Assembly (NCBI GenBank): GCA_013329085.1
Contig: DUKX01000230.1
Coordinates: 1 to 12,942, forward strand
DNA length: 12,942 bases
Reading direction: 5' to 3'
Origin: Methanofastidiosum sp.
Lineage (GTDB): Archaea > Methanobacteriota_B > Thermococci > Methanofastidiosales > Methanofastidiosaceae
Position 1 is the stretch's first letter. Every line of letters starts with the position of its first letter. The notes under the pieces were generated by a model. The model saw nothing but the letters and a program-made list of their open reading frames with translations. It made no database searches and was not told where the DNA came from. This document shows, one piece after another, positions 7,431 to 12,942 of the stretch. The translations under genes and the position numbers were made by a program.

Positions 7431-7438
7431 TTTATATT
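7431..7438 (-). promoter_or_regulatory. TATA-box-like element for the fic gene
   Basis: On the minus strand this reads AATATAAA. Transcription starting about 26 nt downstream would leave a leader of roughly 24 nt before ATG 7384, enough to include the GAGGGAT ribosome-binding site. Confidence 0.35.
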
Positions 7439-7508
7439 ATTATTGGTATCATGTCTGAATTATAGTGGTAAAAAAAAGGATTTTGGCTAGTTAATATCTA
7501 GATAAGCA

Positions 7509-7518
7509 TATAATTATA
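7509..7518 (+). promoter_or_regulatory. TATA-box-like element and leader for argG
   Basis: TATAATTATA would place the argG transcription start near 7540 and give a leader of about 55 nt. The leader contains a strong ribosome-binding site, GGGGAGGT at 7580-7587, 7 nt from the ATG. CTTATAAC at 7556-7563 is a weaker alternative because its start site would fall in the ribosome-binding site. Nothing gene-like is seen in the rest of 7385-7594. Confidence 0.35.
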
Positions 7519-7594
7519 CATAATAGTCCATTTTTGATACAAATAAGTCACAATCCTTATAACTGGCCCAAAGATTTGAGGGGAGGTTTTACGT

Positions 7595-8815
7595 ATGGAA
7601 GAAATACTAACAAAATTTGAAGGGGTTGACGTACCCTCTGTAAAAAAAGTTGCAGTTGCTTACTCTGGAGGAGTTGATTCTTGTCTATGTATAGAGCTCC
7701 TGAAAAGAGTATACAACGCAAAAGAGATTGTACCTATAATGATAGATGTCGGTCAAGGAAAAGAAGAAATCGACATTGCATTTGAAAAGGCAAAGATACT
7801 AAACATAGAGCCAATTGTTATAGACGCAAAGGAAGATTTTGTAAAAAAATGGATACCTATGGCAATAATGGCAAACTCAGACTACATGGGCTATCCAGTG
7901 AGCACGTCAATGACGAGGCAATTAATAGCCAATATAGTTGCCCTCAAAGGCAAAGAATTAGGCTGCGATGCCCTAATGGAAGGTTCAAGCGGCAAGGGAA
8001 ATGATCAGTATAGGATGCACAATGTATTCAAGTTGTTTGCCCCCGAGCTAAATGTATTGGTCCCAGTAAGAGATTTTGACCTTACAAGAAAAGAAGAAGA
8101 AAAACTTTGTGAATTGTGGGGTATATACGTCACAGAAAAGATAACTGGAGGAGATGACAAAACTCTGTGGTGCAGATCTATTGCAAGCGGAGCAATTGAT
8201 CTTGATCAAGAGCTTCCGGATAATCTATGGATGTGGACAAGACCCATCGAGAATGCACCTGATGTTCCTACGTTTGTAGATATTTCTTTTGAAAAAGGTG
8301 TGCCAGTATCCTTAAACGGAAAAAAAATTGGATTGCTAGAGCTCTTGACAGAGCTTAATAATATTGGGGGAATGCATGGTATTGGTAAAATAGACATATT
8401 TGAAGAAGGTATAATGAATCTCAAAAGCAGGGAGATTTATGAAGCCCCGGCAGCAACAATTATCCTAAAGCTTCACAAAGACTTAGAACAGATGTGCCTT
8501 ACAAAGGAAGAAATCCTGTTTAAAAAGACAGTAGAACAGAAATGGGGTTACCTAGTATACCATGGAGGATGGTTCCATCCATTAAAAGATTCTCTTGACA
8601 GCTATATCATCAAGAGCCAAGAGCATATTAATGGAAACTATAAAGTGAAATTGTTCAAAGGAAATATCGAGATAGTAAAGAGGGAATCGGCTTCATCACT
8701 ATTTGCCCCCGAAATAAGGTCAATAAAAGTTGGAGGCATGGATCAAAGGATTTCAAAGGATGCAGCTAAAGTTATGGGCCTTATGTACGAAGTTTTGGCC
8801 AAAAGGTCCAGATAA
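7595..8815 (+). CDS. argG: Argininosuccinate synthase
   Basis: This cytoplasmic enzyme joins citrulline and aspartate using ATP to give argininosuccinate, the next-to-last step of arginine synthesis. At 406 residues it has normal family length. The ATP-binding N-type loop AYSGGVDS is at 22-29, GSSGKGNDQYR at 130-140, and ENAPDVPTFVDISFEKGVPV followed by LNGKK is a clear ArgG mid-region. The enzyme is divergent: the usual GCTGKGNDQ reads GSSGKGNDQ, and the usual NLWGRS reads TLWCRS (190-195). The start is fixed by the strong GGGGAGGT site. argH follows after 43 bp, which fits joint use in arginine synthesis, although a promoter-like element lies in the gap. Confidence 0.93.
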   Translation: MEEILTKFEGVDVPSVKKVAVAYSGGVDSCLCIELLKRVYNAKEIVPIMIDVGQGKEEIDIAFEKAKILNIEPIVIDAKEDFVKKWIPMAIMANSDYMGYPVSTSMTRQLIANIVALKGKELGCDALMEGSSGKGNDQYRMHNVFKLFAPELNVLVPVRDFDLTRKEEEKLCELWGIYVTEKITGGDDKTLWCRSIASGAIDLDQELPDNLWMWTRPIENAPDVPTFVDISFEKGVPVSLNGKKIGLLELLTELNNIGGMHGIGKIDIFEEGIMNLKSREIYEAPAATIILKLHKDLEQMCLTKEEILFKKTVEQKWGYLVYHGGWFHPLKDSLDSYIIKSQEHINGNYKVKLFKGNIEIVKRESASSLFAPEIRSIKVGGMDQRISKDAAKVMGLMYEVLAKRSR

Positions 8816-8816
8816 A

Positions 8817-8836
8817 TATTTAAATTTTTATTTTTT
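8817..8836 (+). promoter_or_regulatory. TATA-like element and T-rich tract between argG and argH
   Basis: TATTTAAATT begins 2 nt after the argG stop and nearly matches the TATTTAAATA elements elsewhere in the window. It runs into a T-rich stretch ending near 8836 that could instead weaken or end argG transcription. A start 26 nt downstream would cut into the argH ribosome-binding site GAGGGAG (8845-8851), so promoter activity is uncertain. Confidence 0.25.
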
Positions 8837-8858
8837 ATGATGTTGAGGGAGTAACTAA

Positions 8859-10208
8859 ATGGCAAAACTTTGGAAAAAAAAATATGAACTTGACAAAGCT
8901 GTTGAAGATTTTACAGTTGGAGACGATTATCTATGGGATATGAAGCTAGTGAAAGCTGATGCCATAGGAAATATCGCTCATTCAACAATGCTTCAAAAAA
9001 TAGGAATTCTTTCTGAAGAAGAGCTTCTAAAAATTAAAAAGAACCTGATTGATATTTTAGACCTTAACGAACAAGGTAAATTTATTATAAATAAAGAAGA
9101 TGAAGATGCACATACTGCTGTAGAAAACTTCTTGACAGATAAATTAGGCGATGTTGGTAAAAAGATTCATACTGCAAGGAGTAGAAACGACCAGATTAAC
9201 TTGGATATGAGACTATATTCAAAAGAAAGATTATTTGAGATGATGGAAAGCGTTCTAAATCTTTGCAAAATACTATTAGAGTTCTCAAAAGAAAATGAAT
9301 TCGTGCCCATGCCAGGAAGAACTCATACTCAGAGAGCTATGCCCTCCTCAGTAGGGCTTTGGACAAGCGCTACCCTAGAAAGTCTCCTTGATGACCTTTA
9401 TCTACTGAAGAGTTCTTTCAAGATTAATGATCAATCCCCCCTAGGAAGTGCTGCAAGTTATGGTGTTAACCTTAATATTGATAGAGAATATGTTGCAAAT
9501 CTTTTAGGATTTGAAAAAGTGCAGAATAACGTCCTGTATGCAAATAATAGCAGGGGAAAAACAGAGTCCATAATTATATTTGCTCTATCGCAGATAATGA
9601 TGGACCTTTCAAAGTTTGCTAATGATTTGATTCTATTTTCTATACCTGAGTTTAATTATTTCACCTTACCAGAAGAATTTTGTGGCGGCTCAAGCCTTAT
9701 GCCACAAAAAAGAAATCCTGCTTTGCTTGAACTTACAAGGGCTAAAGCAAACGTTGTAAACTCTCTATATGTTAGGGTAACCGGAATTATAACTTCCCTT
9801 TATTCAGGATACAATAGAGACTTCCAACTGACAAAAGGCCCTTTAATGGAAAGTTTTGATATTACCCAGCAGACACTATACATCCTGGGATATTTCATTC
9901 CAAAAATAAAAGTAAACAAAGAAATATTAATTGAGTCGTTTTCTCCTGAAGTCTATGCAACAGACAGAGTATTGGAACTTGTAAAGGAAGGAACACCGTT
10001 TAGAGATGCTTACAAAGAAGTTGGGACAAATCTAGAATCATTAAAAAATAAAGACCCAGTTAAAAATATAAAATCAAAGACACATACAGGCGCTACTGGA
10101 AATCTTGGATTAGACCGGATAGAGAAGACAATAAAAGAAGAAGAAAAAGAACTTTCATCTAACAAAGAAACATTTATGAAAAAAATAGATCAATTGGTCA
10201 AAATTTAG
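8859..10208 (+). CDS. argH: Argininosuccinate lyase
   Basis: It splits argininosuccinate into arginine and fumarate, the last step of arginine synthesis, as a cytoplasmic homotetramer of the fumarase/aspartase superfamily. At 449 residues it has typical length. HTARSRNDQ is at 104-112, GRTHTQRAMP at 153-162 with the conserved His156, and the superfamily signature GSSLMPQKRNP at 277-287 carries the catalytic serine loop and Lys284. The start has the ribosome-binding site GAGGGAG at 7 nt. The C-terminal 40 residues are lysine- and glutamate-rich helices. It follows argG and is followed 14 bp later by the GMC oxidoreductase gene, so all three may share a transcript. Confidence 0.94.
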   Translation: MAKLWKKKYELDKAVEDFTVGDDYLWDMKLVKADAIGNIAHSTMLQKIGILSEEELLKIKKNLIDILDLNEQGKFIINKEDEDAHTAVENFLTDKLGDVGKKIHTARSRNDQINLDMRLYSKERLFEMMESVLNLCKILLEFSKENEFVPMPGRTHTQRAMPSSVGLWTSATLESLLDDLYLLKSSFKINDQSPLGSAASYGVNLNIDREYVANLLGFEKVQNNVLYANNSRGKTESIIIFALSQIMMDLSKFANDLILFSIPEFNYFTLPEEFCGGSSLMPQKRNPALLELTRAKANVVNSLYVRVTGIITSLYSGYNRDFQLTKGPLMESFDITQQTLYILGYFIPKIKVNKEILIESFSPEVYATDRVLELVKEGTPFRDAYKEVGTNLESLKNKDPVKNIKSKTHTGATGNLGLDRIEKTIKEEEKELSSNKETFMKKIDQLVKI

Positions 10209-10222
10209 TTTTAAGGGATAGT

Positions 10223-11452
10223 ATGGATAAATATGATTATGTTATAATTGGAAGTGGTGCCAGTGGGGCTGCTGTTGCAGAAAAGATTTCTTCTGATTAT
10301 AAAGTTTTAATACTTGAAAAAGGTGATTATCTTCCCTTAAATGAAGCTCACAAGGGTTACTTCAGAGCTTCTTCTTGTAAAGATTTTGAAGAACATGGAA
10401 AAATAGAAATCTTAAGTGGTAATGGTGTTGGAGGGACAACATTATTGGCCATAGGTAATGGTGTGAGAACCCAAGAAAAGGAACTGAAAAAACTTGGCAT
10501 AGATATTGAAAAAGAACTTGATGAAGTTGAAAGGGATTTTGAAGTATCGCCCATCCCAGAAAATATGTTAGGTGATAGGACTAATCTATTCATTGAAAAA
10601 TCTAAAGAATTGGGTTATAAACCGAAGATAATGCCCAAAATGATTGACTTTAAGAAATGTAAAAAATGTGGGAAATGCAATATGGGGTGTCAATTTCAGG
10701 CAAAAAAAACTTCCCTTCATTATATTGAAAATGCCATTTCTAAAGGTTCTGAGTTAAAGACTAATTTTGAAGCTTTGAAAATAAATAAAAGGAATAAGTA
10801 CTTTGAAGTTCAAGGTATGGAAAAAGGAAATCTCATTAATATTCCTGCAAAAAATGTGATCTTGAGCGCCGGTGCTCTTGATACTCCAAAAGTCCTTAAT
10901 AATTCAGGAATAATGACTCCAAAGAAACTATTTGTGGACATATTTGTTACAATTGGAGGGAAAAGTAATCAATCTTTCAAAGATGAGATAAATATGGCCG
11001 CTTACATACCTTTTAATGATTTCTTAATTTCCCCTTACTATTCGGAAAGAATTATCAAAATGCTCAGTGAGAAAAAAATAGAATCTAAAAGAGATAATAT
11101 AATCGGTTTAATGATCAAAATCAAAGATGACTCTTTTGGCTATGTTGACAAGAATTTCATCGAAAAATACTGTACTGGAAAGGATGTCCAAAAAATATCA
11201 AATGGTGTTGCTATTGCCTCGAGGATATTAAAGAAATTAGGAGTAGATATGATAGTTTCAACTGAAGCTATTGGGGCCCACCCTGGAGGAACTGCACCAA
11301 TAGGAACCACTGTGGACAATCAATTCAAGACAAAAATGGGCTTTTATGTATGTGATGCAAGTATACTTCCAGAATCACCAGGCGCACCCCCAATACTTTC
11401 GCTAATGGCTTTAGGAAAAAAATTGGGAGAAAATATTCTAAATTCCACCTGA
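10223..11452 (+). CDS. GMC-family FAD-dependent oxidoreductase with four-cysteine motif
   Basis: GMC oxidoreductases oxidise alcohols or sugars with FAD; the substrate here is unknown. The FAD-binding loop GSGASGAA is at 10-17 with E32 ending strand 2. GNGVGGTT at 67-74, LSAGALDTPKVL at 214-225 and the C-terminal segment AHPGGTAPIG then VCDASILPESPG (from 352) are family hallmarks. Cysteines 146, 149, 152 and 156 (CKKCGKCNMGC) could hold an iron-sulfur cluster; similar cysteine-rich stretches are known to me in long-chain-alcohol-oxidase relatives. At 409 residues it is short for the family (usually 500 or more), so the substrate domain is reduced. H353 is kept, but the second catalytic His/Asn appears to be proline in GAPP (387-390). 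It lies 14 bp after argH with AAGGGA upstream. Confidence 0.85.
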   Translation: MDKYDYVIIGSGASGAAVAEKISSDYKVLILEKGDYLPLNEAHKGYFRASSCKDFEEHGKIEILSGNGVGGTTLLAIGNGVRTQEKELKKLGIDIEKELDEVERDFEVSPIPENMLGDRTNLFIEKSKELGYKPKIMPKMIDFKKCKKCGKCNMGCQFQAKKTSLHYIENAISKGSELKTNFEALKINKRNKYFEVQGMEKGNLINIPAKNVILSAGALDTPKVLNNSGIMTPKKLFVDIFVTIGGKSNQSFKDEINMAAYIPFNDFLISPYYSERIIKMLSEKKIESKRDNIIGLMIKIKDDSFGYVDKNFIEKYCTGKDVQKISNGVAIASRILKKLGVDMIVSTEAIGAHPGGTAPIGTTVDNQFKTKMGFYVCDASILPESPGAPPILSLMALGKKLGENILNST

Positions 11453-12942
11453 AGGAACTTTTTCATTTGGATTCGTTACGATATCCAAAAGCATCGGGCC
11501 TTCTGAGTTCAAAGTTTCCTTGATTCCCTTCTTCATTTCTCCTTTGCCTTCAACTCTAAGAGCTGGGACTCCAAGACCTTTTGATATAGCTACAAAATCA
11601 GTCTTACCTAGCGAAAAAGAGTATTTCCCCTCAAATTTTGTATCTTCATATTGTTTAATTGTTCCCAATACACCGTTATCTATAAGGAATACTTTCACAT
11701 CGATATTATTTTCTGAGAGGGTTAATAACTCCCCCAATACCATCAAAAGTCCGCCGTCGCCAGTTATTAATATTACCCTCTTTTCAGGATTTGATAATTT
11801 AGCGCCTATGGATGCGGGCAGTCCAAATCCCATTGCACCAAATGAGTGTGAACAGATAAATGTCCGAGGGATGTGAACTTTTTTCAACAAATGAGCCCAT
11901 ACTGTTATTGAGCCCGTGTCTGTAACAACAATATCGTCCTTGTTTAGTTTTTCAAATATTTCAAAAATAGCAGCTTGTGGCTTCAAAGGTTTAGAGGAAG
12001 ATGAGATTCCATCTAACTTTCTCATAGGATTTTTGTTAATCCAAAGATCAGATTTTCTAGAAACACCAATAGTTATATTGTTAATTATTTCATTTAAATC
12101 TCCAATAAGAGCTAGGTCAAACACTATATTTTTTTTATTTTTCTCTAGATTTACATCTATTATTTTTTTTGAATTACCTAAGAGATTATATGAAGTTCTA
12201 TCAGAAAATTTGACTCCAAAAGATATCAATAAATCTGACTTTTCAAACGCCATTTTGGAATTATTTGTACCTCTTACGCCAAGGGTTCCAAATGCGTGAT
12301 TATCATCTTCATCTATTATCCCTCTCCCAGGAAGCGTTGTAACTATAGGCGCCCCAATTTTAGTAGAGAGGGAGTAAATAGTATTTCCTGAACTAGAATT
12401 AATAGCGCCATAGCCAGAAAGAATCAAAGGTCTTTCAGACTCATTAATCAACTTAATGGCAAGTTTAATTTTGTCAATGTCAAGTTTAGTTTTTGTTTTA
12501 TTTTCAGTGTATTCAAAGTCAGAAAAGTATTGTTTTTCAAATAGGTCTGTTGGAACTTCAACATGAACTGGTCTTGGTCGGCCAGATATTGCCTGACTAA
12601 ATGAATCTCTTATTTCTTGATACAGATCATCTTTAACCCTAATATTTTTCTTTGTTATGGCAGATGTCATTGAAAGCAAATCAACTTCCTCAAAAGCATC
12701 AGTTCCAAGCTTATCGGTAGGAACTTGGCCGGTAATTAGTACTAACGATGAGCCATCTTTATAGGCGCATGACAACCCCATCATTGCATTGACTGATCCA
12801 GGGCCAGTTGAAGTGAGTGCGGAAGATATTCTACCACTAGCCCGATAATATCCATCGGCGCTGTGAACTGCACACTGCTCATGGGAAGACCTAATAATAG
12901 AAATACCAATATCTTTCAGTTCATGGTAAAGTGGCAATATTT
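11438..12942 (-). CDS. Acetolactate synthase large-subunit-like ThDP enzyme (5' end outside window)
   Basis: The frame is open through the right edge: an apparent TTG start at 12937 is internal, since the reading ILPLYHEL continues upstream in the way acetolactate synthases do. About 30 N-terminal residues are missing. Visible in order, counting that TTG as residue 1: SSHEQ with the ThDP-activating Glu20; GTDAFEEVD (78-86) and SAITKK (92-97) typical of acetolactate synthase; VKFSDRTSYN (242-251), the counterpart of the ARFDDR segment; and the ThDP motif GDGG (393-396) ending in DN (420-421). The synthase-typical MVxQW reads TIKQY, with tyrosine for the conserved tryptophan, and the C-terminus is short. 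Branched-chain amino acid synthesis is likely, but a related decarboxylase or lyase is possible. It overlaps the convergent GMC gene by 15 bp. Confidence 0.82.
   Translation of the reverse strand, partial: ILPLYHELKDIGISIIRSSHEQCAVHSADGYYRASGRISSALTSTGPGSVNAMMGLSCAYKDGSSLVLITGQVPTDKLGTDAFEEVDLLSMTSAITKKNIRVKDDLYQEIRDSFSQAISGRPRPVHVEVPTDLFEKQYFSDFEYTENKTKTKLDIDKIKLAIKLINESERPLILSGYGAINSSSGNTIYSLSTKIGAPIVTTLPGRGIIDEDDNHAFGTLGVRGTNNSKMAFEKSDLLISFGVKFSDRTSYNLLGNSKKIIDVNLEKNKKNIVFDLALIGDLNEIINNITIGVSRKSDLWINKNPMRKLDGISSSSKPLKPQAAIFEIFEKLNKDDIVVTDTGSITVWAHLLKKVHIPRTFICSHSFGAMGFGLPASIGAKLSNPEKRVILITGDGGLLMVLGELLTLSENNIDVKVFLIDNGVLGTIKQYEDTKFEGKYSFSLGKTDFVAISKGLGVPALRVEGKGEMKKGIKETLNSEGPMLLDIVTNPNEKVPSGGI

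Noticed and set aside
7451-7465. Four-codon frame (M-S-E-L-stop) upstream of argG as a leader peptide
   Set aside because: It lies upstream of the likely argG transcription start and has no ribosome-binding site or attenuator structure.
8836-8848. Box C-like TATGATGT, possible C/D guide RNA
   Set aside because: There is no matching box D or second box pair nearby; it is simply the argH leader.
11520-12299. Two open plus-strand frames of 118 and 127 residues (11520-11876 and 11916-12299)
   Set aside because: Both lie antisense within the well-supported acetolactate-synthase-like gene, show no recognisable motif and no ribosome-binding site.
12935-12937. TTG as the start of the synthase-like gene
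   Set aside because: The upstream codon is in frame and the sequence matches the interior of the family, so the gene continues past the window edge.

Overview
The window looks like chromosomal DNA of an AT-rich (by eye about one third G+C) archaeon, probably a euryarchaeon. The evidence is palindromic TATA-type promoter elements placed about 26-28 nt before start codons, ribosome-binding sites of the GGAGGTGAT type, a Trm112-like zinc protein and archaeal-style ArgG, ArgH and SerA. A Methanofastidiosa-like methanogen is a guess; no marker gene here decides it. No tRNA, rRNA, CRISPR array, insertion sequence or prophage is visible. All non-coding stretches are under 300 bases.

Left part (1-3748, minus strand). 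A tightly packed gene string reads leftward: a 52-residue Trm112-like zinc protein, an MFS transporter, two unrecognised single-pass membrane proteins, and a multi-pass membrane protein resembling O-antigen/oligosaccharide polymerases that runs off the left edge. The last three may serve cell-surface assembly; that is inference from topology and adjacency.

Middle part (3749-7384). A 59-bp divergent promoter region separates the Trm112-like gene from serA, a short D-3-phosphoglycerate dehydrogenase for serine synthesis. Convergent to serA lies a secreted eight-bladed beta-propeller protein with a transmembrane anchor and two cytoplasmic zinc ribbons. Behind it is a solitary Fic-domain AMP-transferase-like protein with a built-in inhibitory motif.

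Right part (7385-12942). A 210-bp intergenic region leads into argG and argH, which make arginine from citrulline via argininosuccinate. A GMC-family FAD oxidoreductase with a four-cysteine cluster follows argH by 14 bp. Converging on it with a 15-bp overlap is an acetolactate-synthase-like ThDP enzyme whose 5' end lies beyond the right edge. SerA, ArgG, ArgH and the synthase-like enzyme point to a largely self-sufficient amino-acid metabolism.

The least explained items are the propeller/zinc-ribbon protein, the arg-linked GMC oxidoreductase, the surface-type membrane gene string, and a recurring TATTTAAATA promoter element suggesting leaderless transcription.
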